Origin: Cellulomonas aerilata
Lineage (GTDB): Bacteria; Actinomycetota; Actinomycetes; Actinomycetales; Cellulomonadaceae
Assembly: GCF_007991755.1 (NCBI RefSeq)
Contig: NZ_BJYY01000014.1
Location: 1-64,000, forward strand
Length of the DNA stretch: 64,000 bases
Direction of reading: 5' to 3'
Of this stretch, positions 34,623 to 43,618 are shown one piece after another. Position 1 is the first letter of the stretch; every line of letters starts with the position of its first letter. The notes below the pieces were generated by a model, which saw only the letters and a list, made by a program, of their open reading frames with translations, was not told where the DNA came from and searched no databases. A program made the position numbers and the translations under genes.

Positions 34623-34859
34623 ATGCTGGTGCTGAGCCGTCGCGTCGGGGAGCGACTGATGATCGGGGACGACGTCGTCGTCACCATCCTCGAGGTGCGC
34701 AGCGACGGGGTCCGGCTGGGCATCGACGCACCGCGCTCGGTCGTCATCAACCGCGCCGAGGTCATCGAGGCCGTCCGGGAGTCGAACGTCGAGGCGACCA
34801 CCGCCGACGACGACGCCGTCGAGGCGCTGCGCCGCCTCATGCCGCCCCGCACCCGCTGA
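34623..34859 (+). CDS. csrA: Carbon storage regulator CsrA
   Basis: A 78-aa RNA-binding translational repressor. The sequence is typical: MLVLSRRVGERLMIGDDVVV, then VRLGIDAP and the second arginine-containing strand VVINRAEV. The last 25 residues are a charged tail. In Gram-positive bacteria CsrA represses flagellin translation and is relieved by FliW, but no fliW gene is present in this window. It lies between the flhA unit and the cheA promoter. Confidence 0.95.
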   Translation: MLVLSRRVGERLMIGDDVVVTILEVRSDGVRLGIDAPRSVVINRAEVIEAVRESNVEATTADDDAVEALRRLMPPRTR

Positions 34860-35020
34860 CCCGCGGACCACCGCCGGCCTCGACGAGCGTCCACCCCGGC
34901 CGACCCGCCCCGCGCGAACCCCCCGGCCGCCGACCCGCCTCGCGAGCCCGGCAGCACCTGCCCGGCCCCCACGTCCATGCCCCGCCCCGCCCCGCCCCGC
35001 CCGCCTGGCCCCGCGTTCCC

Positions 35021-35049
35021 CTCACGTCCGCCACCCCCGTGCCGATCAG
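35021..35049 (+). promoter_or_regulatory. Sigma-28-type promoter of cheA-cheW
   Basis: CTCAC at 35021-35025 and CCGATCAG at 35042-35049 with a 16-nt spacer. It would give a leader of about 35 nt. Upstream, 34860-35020 is C-rich sequence without a gene. Confidence 0.75.
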
Positions 35050-35088
35050 GTCGGAAGTCAGCAGTCGAGGTGCAACGGGAGGCAAGTC

Positions 35089-37701
35089 GTGGAGGACATG
35101 GACGAGATCGTCCGTGAGTTCCTGGTCGAGAGCTACGAGAACCTCGACCAGCTGGACCAGGACCTGGTGGCCCTGGAGGGCGCGCCGGACTCACGTGAGC
35201 TGCTCAGCAGCGTTTTCCGCACCATCCACACCATCAAGGGGACCAGCGGGTTCCTCGCCTTCGGGCTGCTGGAGCGGGTCGCCCACGCGGGTGAGAACCT
35301 GCTCGTCGAGCTGCGCGACGGCCGCCGGTCCATGGACCAGCCGACCGCCGACGTGCTCCTGCTCATGGTCGACACCATCCGCCTGATCCTCGGCACCATC
35401 GAGGCGTCCGGCGCGGAGGGCGACGTCGCCGTCGACCCCGTCATCGAGAAGATCCACGCCGTCCTCGAGGGCCGCACGGCCGACGCCGCCGCGGCGCCCG
35501 TCGCGGAGGACGTCGAGCCGTCGGTCGTCGAGCCCGTCGACCTGCCGGTCGTGCAGGCGCCCGCCGCCGTCGTGACCGAGGTCGCCGCGGCGCCCGCCGC
35601 GGTCGCCTCGAGCCGCAAGGTCGGCGCCCGCAAGGCCGCGTCCGCCGCCACGCCGGCCCCTGCCACCAAGGCCGCCGCCCCCACGAAGGCCGTGCGGGCC
35701 CCGAGGGCCACCAAGGCCGCCGGCGCCCGCGCCGCCTCGTCGGCGCAGGCCGTCGCCGTCGCCGTGGAGGCCGCGCCGGTCCACCGCCCGGCGGTCCCCG
35801 CGCCGTCCGGCGTCGTGCCCGCCCAGCAGCCGGCCCCCGCAGCCGAGAGCGTGCCCGTCGCGCCGCCGACCGCACCGCCCGTCGCGCCGACCGCACCGCC
35901 CGCAGCACCGCCGGTCGCCCAGGCGGCCGTCCCCGCCGCGGCGCCGAAGACCGCCGCGGCCGAGCCGGGCGCCGAGGGCCCCGGCCTGCGCACCGCCGCG
36001 GAGACCTCGATCCGCGTGGACGTCGAGCTCCTGGACGCGCTCATGCGCCAGGTCGGCGAGCTCGTGCTCGCCCGCAACCAGATCAGCCGGCTCGCGGACG
36101 GCAACGTCGACCTCGACCTGGTCCGCTCCGCGCAGCGGCTGAGCCTCATCGCCTCCGAGCTGCAGGAGGGCGTCATGAAGACGCGCATGCAGCCCATCGA
36201 CCACGTGTGGTCCAAGATGCCGCGCATCGTGCGGGACCTCGCCGCCGTGTGCGGGCGCCAGGTGCGCCTGGAGATGGTCGGCAAGGAGACCGAGCTTGAC
36301 CGCACCCTGCTCGAGGCGGTCAAGGACCCGCTGACGCACCTGGTGCGCAACGCCGTCGACCACGGCATCGAGGCGGCGGAGGTGCGCGAGGCCGCGGGCA
36401 AGGTCCCCACTGGGCTGCTCACCCTGCGCGCCTACCACGCCGGTGGTCAGGTCGTCGTGGAGGTCACCGACGACGGCAAGGGCATCGACCCCGAGCGGGT
36501 CGGCGCCAAGGCCGTCGAGAAGGGGCTGCGCACCGCCGACCAGGTCACCGGGATGAGCCCCCAGGAGCTCCTGCAGATGCTGTTCCTGCCGGGCTTCTCC
36601 ACGGCCGAGGCGGTCACGAACGTCTCCGGGCGCGGTGTCGGCATGGACGTCGTGCGCACGAAGATCGAGGCGATCGGCGGCACCGTCGAGGTGGAGTCGG
36701 TCGTCAGCCGCGGCACCACCTGGCGCCTGCGGATCCCGCTGACGCTGGCGATCATGCCCGCCCTGACGGTCGAGTCGGCGGGTGAGCTGTACGCGATCCC
36801 GCAGGTCAGCCTGCTCGAGCTCGTCGCGCTGGACGGCCAGAAGGCCGGCGGGGCGATCGAGTACATCAACTCCGCGCCGGTCTACCGGCTGCGCGGGGCG
36901 CTGCTCCCGCTGGTCAGCCTGCGCGACGTCCTGGAGTACGGCGGCGAGCGTGACGCCGACACCCCCACCGTGATCGCCGTCCTGCAGGCCGACACCCAGC
37001 GCTTCGGTCTGGTCGTGGACCGCGTCCTGAACACCGAGGAGATCGTCGTCAAGCCCCTCTCCGCCCGGCTCAAGGCGATCGGCACCTACGCCGGCGCCAC
37101 GCTGCTGGGTGACGGGCGCGTCTCGCTGATCCTCGACGTGCAGGCGATCGCCCGGCGCACGCTGTCCGGGGAGTCCCTGGAGGCGGACTGGGAGCAGTCG
37201 GCGGCCAAGGCCGCACGCGCGGCCGACGCCGAGCAGGTGCTGGTCGCCGGCATCGGCGGTGGCCGCCGGGTCGCGATCCCGCTCTCGGCCGTCACGCGGC
37301 TGGAGCGGCTCAAGCACGAGGTGATCGAGCACGTCGGTGGGCGCGAGGTGGTCCAGTACCGCGGCGCGATCGTCCCGCTGGTCCGGCTCGAGCGCCTGCT
37401 CGGCGGCTACACGGAGGCCGCCTCCGAGGAGCTGCTGGTGGTCGTCTACACGCGGGGCACCCGCAGCGTGGCGATCGTGGTCGAGGAGATCGTCGACATC
37501 GTCGAGGACGACTTCGCCCAGCACAGCCAGATCGACGACCACGGGCTGGTCGGGTCCACGGTGCTCAAGGAGCGCGTGACCGAGCTGCTCGACGTCCGCC
37601 AGGCCGTCATGGCGGCCGACCCGTCCTTCTTCGACGACGTCGACACGCACGGCACGTCCGACCTTTCCCAGCTGCACGTCTTCGCAGGAGCCAGCGCATG
37701 A
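35089..37701 (+). CDS. cheA: Chemotaxis histidine kinase CheA with two CheW-like domains
   Basis: An 870-aa kinase. The HPt domain is at residues 1-105 with H47 (TIHTIKGTSGFLAF). An Ala/Pro-rich linker spans 130-300 where the P2 domain usually lies. Dimerisation follows (LMRQVGELVLARNQI). The ATPase has HLVRNAVDHG (about 417-426), TDDGKGID and SGRGVGMDVV. There are two CheW-like domains in tandem: about 560-700 (AIMPALTVESAGELYAIPQV) and 715-850 (EQVLVAGIGGGRRVAIPLSAV). GTG at 35089 has CGGGAGGC upstream. It phosphorylates CheY and CheB in response to MCP signals. Confidence 0.95.
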   Translation: MEDMDEIVREFLVESYENLDQLDQDLVALEGAPDSRELLSSVFRTIHTIKGTSGFLAFGLLERVAHAGENLLVELRDGRRSMDQPTADVLLLMVDTIRLILGTIEASGAEGDVAVDPVIEKIHAVLEGRTADAAAAPVAEDVEPSVVEPVDLPVVQAPAAVVTEVAAAPAAVASSRKVGARKAASAATPAPATKAAAPTKAVRAPRATKAAGARAASSAQAVAVAVEAAPVHRPAVPAPSGVVPAQQPAPAAESVPVAPPTAPPVAPTAPPAAPPVAQAAVPAAAPKTAAAEPGAEGPGLRTAAETSIRVDVELLDALMRQVGELVLARNQISRLADGNVDLDLVRSAQRLSLIASELQEGVMKTRMQPIDHVWSKMPRIVRDLAAVCGRQVRLEMVGKETELDRTLLEAVKDPLTHLVRNAVDHGIEAAEVREAAGKVPTGLLTLRAYHAGGQVVVEVTDDGKGIDPERVGAKAVEKGLRTADQVTGMSPQELLQMLFLPGFSTAEAVTNVSGRGVGMDVVRTKIEAIGGTVEVESVVSRGTTWRLRIPLTLAIMPALTVESAGELYAIPQVSLLELVALDGQKAGGAIEYINSAPVYRLRGALLPLVSLRDVLEYGGERDADTPTVIAVLQADTQRFGLVVDRVLNTEEIVVKPLSARLKAIGTYAGATLLGDGRVSLILDVQAIARRTLSGESLEADWEQSAAKAARAADAEQVLVAGIGGGRRVAIPLSAVTRLERLKHEVIEHVGGREVVQYRGAIVPLVRLERLLGGYTEAASEELLVVVYTRGTRSVAIVVEEIVDIVEDDFAQHSQIDDHGLVGSTVLKERVTELLDVRQAVMAADPSFFDDVDTHGTSDLSQLHVFAGASA

Positions 37702-38117
37702 GCCGCCAGTTCGCCACCTTCACGCTCGACGGCGCCCGCTACGGCGTCGACGTCCTGCGGGTCCAGGAGGCGCTGCGGGCGCACACCCGCACGCCCGTGC
37801 CGCTGGCCCCCAAGGGGATCGCCGGCCTGGTCAACCTGCGCGGGCAGGTCGTCATGACCATCGACCTGCGCAGCCGCCTCGGGCTCGCGCCGCTGCCCGG
37901 CGACGCGGAGCCGATGATGGTCGTCGTCCAGGTCGACGGGGAGCCGATCAGCCTGCTCGTCGACGAGATCGGCGACGTGACCGACGTCGAGGAGGGGCAG
38001 TTCGAGACCCCGCCCGACACCCTGCCGACCGCACTGCGCGAGGTCATCCTCGGCGCGTACAAGCTCGACCGCGGGCTGCTGCTCGCGCTGGACGTCGACC
38101 GCGCCACCGCGGCCTGA
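37698..38117 (+). CDS. cheW: Chemotaxis coupling protein CheW
   Basis: A 139-aa beta-barrel adaptor that couples MCPs to CheA. The core is FTLDGARYGVDVLRVQEALR, then GIAGLVNLRGQVVMTIDLRSRLG and ISLLVDEIGDVTDVE. The start overlaps cheA in ATGA, and a strong terminator follows at 38175-38203. Confidence 0.96.
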   Translation: MSRQFATFTLDGARYGVDVLRVQEALRAHTRTPVPLAPKGIAGLVNLRGQVVMTIDLRSRLGLAPLPGDAEPMMVVVQVDGEPISLLVDEIGDVTDVEEGQFETPPDTLPTALREVILGAYKLDRGLLLALDVDRATAA

Positions 38118-38174
38118 CGCCGGCCGGCACGTCCGGTCACCACGTCCGGCCGCTCGACCGCGCCACCTCGACGA

Positions 38175-38203
38175 ACGCCCCCGTCCGCACCGGACGGGGG
38201 CGT
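38175..38203 (+). terminator. Terminator after cheW
   Basis: A perfect 13-bp stem, 38175-38187 with 38191-38203, around a 3-nt loop. Confidence 0.85.
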
Positions 38204-38234
38204 CCGTCGTGCGGGGACGGGTGACGCCCCACCC

Positions 38235-38263
38235 CTCATGACCCGGCTCACGGCGTCGATGGG
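38235..38263 (+). promoter_or_regulatory. Sigma-28-type promoter of the MCP gene
   Basis: CTCAT at 38235-38239 and TCGATGGG at 38256-38263, 16 nt apart. It has one change in the -10 core relative to the other copies. Confidence 0.65.
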
Positions 38264-38317
38264 CCGGGCGAGAGCCACCCGACCCAGACCTCGCCCACCG
38301 GCGATGAGGAGCCAGCC

Positions 38318-39958
38318 ATGAGCACGACCACGTACGGGACGCCCGCCGCACCGCCCAGCGCCCGACGCGGGCCCGTCGCCTGGTTCGGCGACCGCTCGGT
38401 CCGGACCCGCATCCTCAGCGCGATCGGCCTGCTGGCCGTCGTGTCTGCCGGGACCGGGGTGCTGGCGGTGTCCGCGCTGCAGGGTCTTGCCCAGGACACC
38501 GCCCAGCTCACCGAGATCCAGCGTGAGGTGGTGACCAACCGCGGAGCGGTCCACCAGGGCCAGCTGAAGGCACGACTCATCGTGGCCCAGGTCGCGGCGG
38601 TCGAGTCGGCCGAGCTCGAGGAGGTCTGGCTCGAGAAGCAGGCGGAGAACGACGCGGAGGTGGAGACCGCCGTCGAGGCGTTCGAGGCGGGCGGCGGCGT
38701 CGAGGTGGCGCCCCGGTGGGTCGAGTTCCGCGCGGCCTACGCCGAGTGGCTGGACGTCCGCGACGCGCAGCTGGTCCCCGCGGCGCAGGCGGACGACGGG
38801 TCGTACGACGGCCTGCTGGACTCGGCGAGCCAGCCGCTCATCGACGTCTACGTCGACGAGCTCGACGCCGTCGAGCAGGACGTCACCGCGCACATGGACG
38901 ACATCGCCCGGAAGGCGGCGACGTCGGCGTCCGCGGCGCAGCGCACTCTGGTCCTGACGCTGTCCGCGGCCCTGCTGCTCGTGGTGGCCCTCGGGTACGC
39001 GATCGCCCAGGGGATCCGGCGCTCGGTCACCGCGGTGCAGACGTCCCTGGAGGCCATGGCCGCCGGTGACCTCACCGTGCCCGCCGGTGTCACGAGCCGC
39101 GACGAGGTGGGCCGCATGGCGCACGCCCTCGCCGCCGCCCAGGGCTCGCTGCGGGCCACGCTGGCCGGGGTGTCCGAGACGGCCGGGACCGTCGCCGCCG
39201 CCGCGGAGGAGCTGTCCGCCGCCAACACCCAGGTCGCCGCCGGGTCCGAGGCGAGCAGCGCGCAGGCCGGCGTCGTCGCCGCCGCGGCCGAGCAGGTCAG
39301 CCGCAACGTCCAGACCGTGGCCGCCGGGGCGGAGCAGATGGGCGCGTCCATCCGGGAGATCGCCCAGAACGCGAGCGAGGCCGCCAAGGTCGCCATGCAG
39401 GCGACCGGGGTCGCCGCGGCGACGAACGACTCGGTCGCGAAGCTGGGCACCTCGAGCCAGGAGATCGGCAACGTCGTCAAGGTCATCACCTCCATCGCGG
39501 AGCAGACAAACCTGCTCGCGCTGAACGCGACCATCGAGGCCGCCCGCGCGGGGGAGGCCGGCAAGGGCTTCGCCGTCGTCGCCGGAGAGGTCAAGGAGCT
39601 CGCGCAGGAGACCGCCCGGGCCACCGAGGACATCGCCCGCCGGGTCGAGGCCATCCAGGCCGACACCACCGGCGCGGTGGCCGGGATCGGCGAGATCAGC
39701 CAGATCATCGCGGCGATCAACGACTACCAGATGACCATCGCCTCGGCGGTGGAGGAGCAGACGGCGACCACCAACGAGATGTCCCGGTCGGTCACCGAGG
39801 CGGCGACCGGGTCGGGCGAGATCGCGGTCACCATCACGGGCGTCGCCCGGTCGGCGGCCTCGTCGTCCGACGTGCTCGCGGAGATGGGCACCTCGGTCAG
39901 CGAGCTGGCCCGGATGTCGGGCGACCTGCGTGAGCGGGTGTCCCGCTTCACCTACTGA
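38318..39958 (+). CDS. Methyl-accepting chemotaxis protein
   Basis: A 546-aa transmembrane receptor. The first membrane helix is at about residues 29-52, and a helical extracytoplasmic sensor of about 150 residues follows (four-helix type, no identifiable ligand). The second helix is at about 206-230, then a HAMP domain. The signalling domain has the hairpin tip [20 protein letters not shown] and then [19 protein letters not shown]. Flanking helices are rich in Ala/Glu/Gln, as for methylation sites. It has its own promoter and a terminator at 39983-40012. Confidence 0.95.
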   Translation: MSTTTYGTPAAPPSARRGPVAWFGDRSVRTRILSAIGLLAVVSAGTGVLAVSALQGLAQDTAQLTEIQREVVTNRGAVHQGQLKARLIVAQVAAVESAELEEVWLEKQAENDAEVETAVEAFEAGGGVEVAPRWVEFRAAYAEWLDVRDAQLVPAAQADDGSYDGLLDSASQPLIDVYVDELDAVEQDVTAHMDDIARKAATSASAAQRTLVLTLSAALLLVVALGYAIAQGIRRSVTAVQTSLEAMAAGDLTVPAGVTSRDEVGRMAHALAAAQGSLRATLAGVSETAGTVAAAAEELSAANTQVAAGSEASSAQAGVVAAAAEQVSRNVQTVAAGAEQMGASIREIAQNASEAAKVAMQATGVAAATNDSVAKLGTSSQEIGNVVKVITSIAEQTNLLALNATIEAARAGEAGKGFAVVAGEVKELAQETARATEDIARRVEAIQADTTGAVAGIGEISQIIAAINDYQMTIASAVEEQTATTNEMSRSVTEAATGSGEIAVTITGVARSAASSSDVLAEMGTSVSELARMSGDLRERVSRFTY

Positions 39959-39982
39959 GCACGCCCGCACCGGTGCACGACG

Positions 39983-40012
39983 GCGCCCCACCCGCACGCG
40001 CGGGTGGGGCGC
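39983..40012 (+). terminator. Terminator after the MCP gene
   Basis: A perfect 13-bp stem, 39983-39995 with 40000-40012, around a 4-nt loop. Confidence 0.85.
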
Positions 40013-40071
40013 TGCGTCGTCCCGGAGGTCGTGCCCGGCCCCGGGTGCGGGCAGTGCCCCCGGCGGACCAC

Positions 40072-40111
40072 GGGCGCGAGGGCGCGAGGGCGCGAGGGCG
40101 CGAGGGCGCGG
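40072..40111 (+). repeat. Five 8-bp tandem units
   Basis: GGGCGCGA repeats five times, the last as GGGCGCGG, between the MCP terminator and the cheB promoter. No gene covers it. The rest of the 300-nt gap holds nothing recognisable. Confidence 0.85.
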
Positions 40112-40183
40112 GGGCGCCGGGACGCCGGGCACCGTGCCGCGACCACGGTCGCCCCGCGCCGGCCCGACGCCTGCCCCGCACTC

Positions 40184-40212
40184 CTTACAACGCCCGGGGT
40201 GCGGCCGATGGG
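40184..40212 (+). promoter_or_regulatory. Sigma-28-type promoter of the cheB operon
   Basis: CTTAC at 40184-40188 and CCGATGGG at 40205-40212, 16 nt apart. The -35 has one change (T for C) from the other copies. Confidence 0.68.
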
Positions 40213-40258
40213 CAGTGTGACGCCGGGACAAGCCCCGGTGCGGACGGCTGGAGGTCGC

Positions 40259-41500
40259 GTGTCCCGGATCCGGGTGCTGGTGGTGGACGACTCGGTCGTC
40301 GTACGCCGCCTGGTCGCCGACGCCCTCGCCGGTGACCCGGCGATCGACGTCGTCGGGACCGCCGCCAACGGGCAGATCGCCCAGACCAAGGTCGAGCAGC
40401 TCGCCCCCGACCTCGTGACCATGGACATCGAGATGCCCGTCATGGACGGCATCGAGGCGGTCCGGACGCTGCGCCGCAACGGCTCGACGGTCCCCATCAT
40501 CATGTTCTCCACGCTCACCGAGCGGGGGGCGTCCGCCACCCTGGACGCCCTCGCCGCCGGCGCGACGGACTACGTGACCAAGCCGGCCAACGTCGGCAGC
40601 GTCCAGGAGTCCCTCGCGAGCGTCGCCCAGCAGCTCACCCCGAAGATCAAGGCGCTCGTGCCGCACCGGGGCACCGCGCTGCGTGCCGGCGCCGCGTCCC
40701 CGGCCGCCACGTCGTCCACCACGGCCACCGGGCGACCGGCGCTGGCCACCCCGCGGTCCGCGCCCGGTGCCCGCACCGTGACCCTGGCGCCCGCGCCCGA
40801 GGGCGGGACCCGGCCGGTCCGCGCCGTCATCGTCGGCTCGTCCACCGGCGGCCCCGAGGCGCTGTCGCGCATCTTCTCGGCCATCGCGACCCCGCTGCCG
40901 GTCCCGGTGATCGTCGTCCAGCACATGCCGCCGGTCTTCACCCGGCAGCTCGCCGCACGCCTGGACCGCAGCAGCGGCTGCACCGTCCTGGAGTCCGGCG
41001 GCGAGGAGGAGCTGCGCCCCGGGCAGGTGTACGTCGCGCCCGGGGACTTCCACCTCGAGCTGCGCCCGTCCGCCAGCGGTGCCCGCACCGTGCTGACCCA
41101 GGGCCCGCCGGTCAACTTCTGCCGCCCGGCGGTCGACGTCATGTTCCGCTCCGCGGTGCGCGTCTACGGCGGGGACCTGCTCGCCGTCGTGCTCACCGGC
41201 ATGGGCGTCGACGGGCGCGCCGGCTGCGAGGACGTCCTCGCAGCCGGGGGTCAGGTCATCGTCCAGGACGAGGCCTCCAGCGTCGTGTGGGGCATGCCGG
41301 GCGCCGTCGCGACCGCCGGCCTCGCGCACCGCGTGCTGCCGCTCACCGAGATCGCCACGGCCGTCGTCGGCGTCGTGCAGGCCGGCGCCCGCGCCGCGCA
41401 GGCACCCGCCCGCCCGGCCACCCTGCCCAGCCGTCTGTCGTTCGCCTCGCCCCGCCCCGCGGCCGGCGCGGCCCCGTCCCCCTCCGGAGGTGCCCTGTGA
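40259..41500 (+). CDS. cheB: Chemotaxis response regulator and protein-glutamate methylesterase CheB
   Basis: A 413-aa enzyme that removes receptor methyl groups. The receiver domain (1-120) has the VVDDSVVVRRL start, the phosphoacceptor in VTMDIEMPVMDG and the lysine in VTKPAN. The catalytic domain has IVGSSTGGPEAL (serine), VVQHMPP (histidine) and VLTGMGVDGR (aspartate). GTG at 40259 is preceded by GGAGGT at 40250-40255; longer in-frame starts lie within the promoter. GTGA overlap with cheR. Confidence 0.95.
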   Translation: MSRIRVLVVDDSVVVRRLVADALAGDPAIDVVGTAANGQIAQTKVEQLAPDLVTMDIEMPVMDGIEAVRTLRRNGSTVPIIMFSTLTERGASATLDALAAGATDYVTKPANVGSVQESLASVAQQLTPKIKALVPHRGTALRAGAASPAATSSTTATGRPALATPRSAPGARTVTLAPAPEGGTRPVRAVIVGSSTGGPEALSRIFSAIATPLPVPVIVVQHMPPVFTRQLAARLDRSSGCTVLESGGEEELRPGQVYVAPGDFHLELRPSASGARTVLTQGPPVNFCRPAVDVMFRSAVRVYGGDLLAVVLTGMGVDGRAGCEDVLAAGGQVIVQDEASSVVWGMPGAVATAGLAHRVLPLTEIATAVVGVVQAGARAAQAPARPATLPSRLSFASPRPAAGAAPSPSGGAL

Positions 41501-42321
41501 CACTCGCCCCGGACACGTTCTCGTTCGTCGCGGACCTCGTCCGTCAGCGCAGCGCCATCCAGCTCGAGAGCGGCAAGGAGTACCTCGTCGAGAGCCGGCT
41601 GCTGCCGCTCGCCCGGGACGCCAAGCTGCCGACCGTGGACGCGTACGTGCGCGGCCTGCGCAGCGTCCCGCGCCAGCACGAGTACGACCGCGTCGTCGAG
41701 GCGCTCACCACGAACGAGACGTCCTGGTTCCGTGACATCACGCCCTTCAAGGCGCTGACCGAGCACGTCGTCCCCGAGCTGCTCGCGGCCCGGCCCGGCA
41801 CGTCGTCGCTGCGGATCTGGTCCGCCGCGTGCTCGACGGGTCAGGAGGCGTACAGCGTCGCCATGACCCTGCTGGACAGCGCACCGCAGCTGCGGGTGCA
41901 GATCACCGCCACCGACCTGTCGGAGGAGGTGCTGGCCCGTGGGCGGGTCGGACGGTACAGCCAGCTCGAGGTCAACCGCGGGCTGCCGGCGCCGATGCTC
42001 GTGAAGCACTTCACGCGCGCCGGCACGGAGTGGGAGATCAGCCAGCGGCTGCGCTCGGCGGTGACGTTCTCCAAGAACAACCTGCTGCACGCACCCCCCG
42101 CCGGCGGACCGTTCGACATCGTCTTCCTGCGCAACGTCCTCATCTACTTCGACCTCGCCACCAAGCGGGACGTGCTGCGCCGGGCGCAGTCCGTCGTGCG
42201 TCCCGGTGGCTACCTGTTCCTCGGCGCCGCCGAGACCACCATCGGGATCGACGACGGCTGGGAGCGCATCCCGGTCGGGCGCAGTTCCGTCTACCGACTG
42301 ACCGCACGGAGGGCAGCATGA
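41497..42321 (+). CDS. cheR: Chemotaxis protein methyltransferase CheR
   Basis: A 274-aa SAM-dependent glutamate methyltransferase. The N-terminal helical domain leads to ALTTNETSWFRD. The Rossmann part has LRIWSAACSTGQEAYSVAM, then ITATDLSEEVL and FDIVFLRNVLIYFD. It works opposite CheB on receptors such as the MCP upstream. GTG start in an overlap with cheB; ATGA overlap with the next gene. Confidence 0.96.
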   Translation: MTLAPDTFSFVADLVRQRSAIQLESGKEYLVESRLLPLARDAKLPTVDAYVRGLRSVPRQHEYDRVVEALTTNETSWFRDITPFKALTEHVVPELLAARPGTSSLRIWSAACSTGQEAYSVAMTLLDSAPQLRVQITATDLSEEVLARGRVGRYSQLEVNRGLPAPMLVKHFTRAGTEWEISQRLRSAVTFSKNNLLHAPPAGGPFDIVFLRNVLIYFDLATKRDVLRRAQSVVRPGGYLFLGAAETTIGIDDGWERIPVGRSSVYRLTARRAA

Positions 42322-42713
42322 GAGCGCTCGTCATCGACGACTCCCGGGCGATGCGCCGCATCGTCTCCGGCATCCTCGCCGGGCTCGGCTACGAGACCGC
42401 CGAGGCCGGCGACGGCCGCCAGGCCCTCGACCGGCTGGAGGCGGGTGAGACGTTCGACCTGGCCTGCATCGACTGGAACATGCCGGTCATGAACGGCCTC
42501 GAGTTCGTCGTCGCCGTCCGCGCGAACCGCGCGTGGCGGGACCTGACGATGATGATGGTGACCACCGAGAGCGAGCACGGCCAGATCGTGCGGGCGCTCG
42601 CGGCAGGGGCCCACGAGTACCTGATCAAGCCGTTCACGCCGGACGCGATGCGGGACAAGCTCGAGCTGCTCGGTCTGGTTCCGCTGTCGCTGAGCGTGGG
42701 GGAGCCGGCATGA
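42318..42713 (+). CDS. cheY: CheY-type response regulator (first copy)
   Basis: A 131-aa single receiver domain. The acidic pair is D7 D8 and the phosphoacceptor D52 (ACIDWNMPVMNG), with the signalling Thr in VTTESEH and K104 in LIKPFTP. The last 10 residues extend beyond the fold. It is coupled to cheR and to a CheX-like phosphatase gene by 4-nt overlaps. A diffusible motor effector or phosphate sink. Confidence 0.93.
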   Translation: MRALVIDDSRAMRRIVSGILAGLGYETAEAGDGRQALDRLEAGETFDLACIDWNMPVMNGLEFVVAVRANRAWRDLTMMMVTTESEHGQIVRALAAGAHEYLIKPFTPDAMRDKLELLGLVPLSLSVGEPA

Positions 42714-43168
42714 GCGCCCTCACCGCCTTCGACGGCACCCAGGTCTCGGCCATCGCCGAGGAGGTGTTCGCCGCCCTGATCGACGGCGAGCCCGGTCACC
42801 TGTACCTGACCGCCCCCACCTCGCCGTCGGACCTCGTCGACCCGCTGTACGCGTGGGTCGACATGCACGCCGACGTCTCGGGGCGCGTCCTGCTCTCCGT
42901 CGACACCGGCACGGCGCACGAGCTCGCCCGCGCGCTGCTGCGGATGGGCGCCGAGGAGCCGGTCGAGGACGAGGACCTCGTCGACGCGTTCGGCGAGGTC
43001 GCCAACGTCGTCGGCGGCAACCTCAAGGCGCTCCTGCCGGTCCAGGGCACGCTCACGCTGCCCCGGGTGTCAGCGACCCCCCCCTCCGACGAGGGCACGA
43101 CCCTCGTGGACCGGATCCCGCTCGCGTGGCGGGGCCGGTCGTTCGACATCAGCATCTGGCAGCTCTGA
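42710..43168 (+). CDS. cheX: CheX-type chemotaxis phosphatase
   Basis: A 152-aa protein with the CheC/CheX/FliY phosphatase signature: DAFGEVANVVGGN gives D92, E96 and N99 in the D-x3-E-x2-N pattern, followed by a proline at 110. It should dephosphorylate CheY-P. It has one such motif, as in CheX. The start lies in an ATGA overlap with the first cheY. Sequence otherwise diverges from well-studied CheX, so the call rests on the motif and partner. Confidence 0.8.
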   Translation: MSALTAFDGTQVSAIAEEVFAALIDGEPGHLYLTAPTSPSDLVDPLYAWVDMHADVSGRVLLSVDTGTAHELARALLRMGAEEPVEDEDLVDAFGEVANVVGGNLKALLPVQGTLTLPRVSATPPSDEGTTLVDRIPLAWRGRSFDISIWQL

Positions 43169-43255
43169 CGGCCCACGGGCCGAGGGGCCACGGGCCCCGG
43201 CGAGAACGCACGACCTACCGACCATGGACACGAGAAAGAGCGGGGTGAGTGAACG

Positions 43256-43618
43256 ATGCTGCGAGTCGTTGTGGCAGACGACAGCCGGGTGATGCGCCAG
43301 ATCGTGGTGCGCACGCTGCGGCAGGCCGGGTACGACTGGGACATCACGGAGGCCGCTGACGGCGCGGAGGCGTTCGCCATCGCGCGCGCCGAGCAGCCGG
43401 ACCTGGTGCTGTCCGACTGGAACATGCCGAACATGACCGGGATCGAGCTGCTGCGCGCGCTGCGCGCCGCCGGCGACGACGTCCCGTTCGGGTTCGTCAC
43501 GTCCGAGGGCTCCGACGAGATGCGCGAGCAGGCCGACGTGGCCGGTGCGCTGTTCCTCGTCGCCAAGCCGTTCACCGCGGAGTCCTTCCGCGAGGTCATC
43601 GAGCCGGTGCTCGCATGA
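43256..43618 (+). CDS. cheY: CheY-type response regulator (second copy)
   Basis: A 120-aa receiver domain. It has the acidic pair D8 D9, phosphoacceptor D54 (LVLSDWNMPNMTG), the Thr/Ser in VTSEGSD and K104 in LVAKPFT. It differs clearly from the first cheY in helices 4 and 5, the usual motor-binding face. GGGGTGAG precedes the start 87 nt after the cheX stop. It overlaps the next gene by 4 nt. Confidence 0.93.
   Translation: MLRVVVADDSRVMRQIVVRTLRQAGYDWDITEAADGAEAFAIARAEQPDLVLSDWNMPNMTGIELLRALRAAGDDVPFGFVTSEGSDEMREQADVAGALFLVAKPFTAESFREVIEPVLA

Noticed and set aside
37739-41503. 1254-codon minus-strand frame opposite the MCP and cheB genes
   Set aside because: Shadow of well-supported plus-strand genes; the translation is low-complexity.
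43169-43255. Sigma-28-type promoter before the second cheY
   Set aside because: No CTCAY-N16-CCGAT match in the gap; read-through from the cheB operon is more likely.
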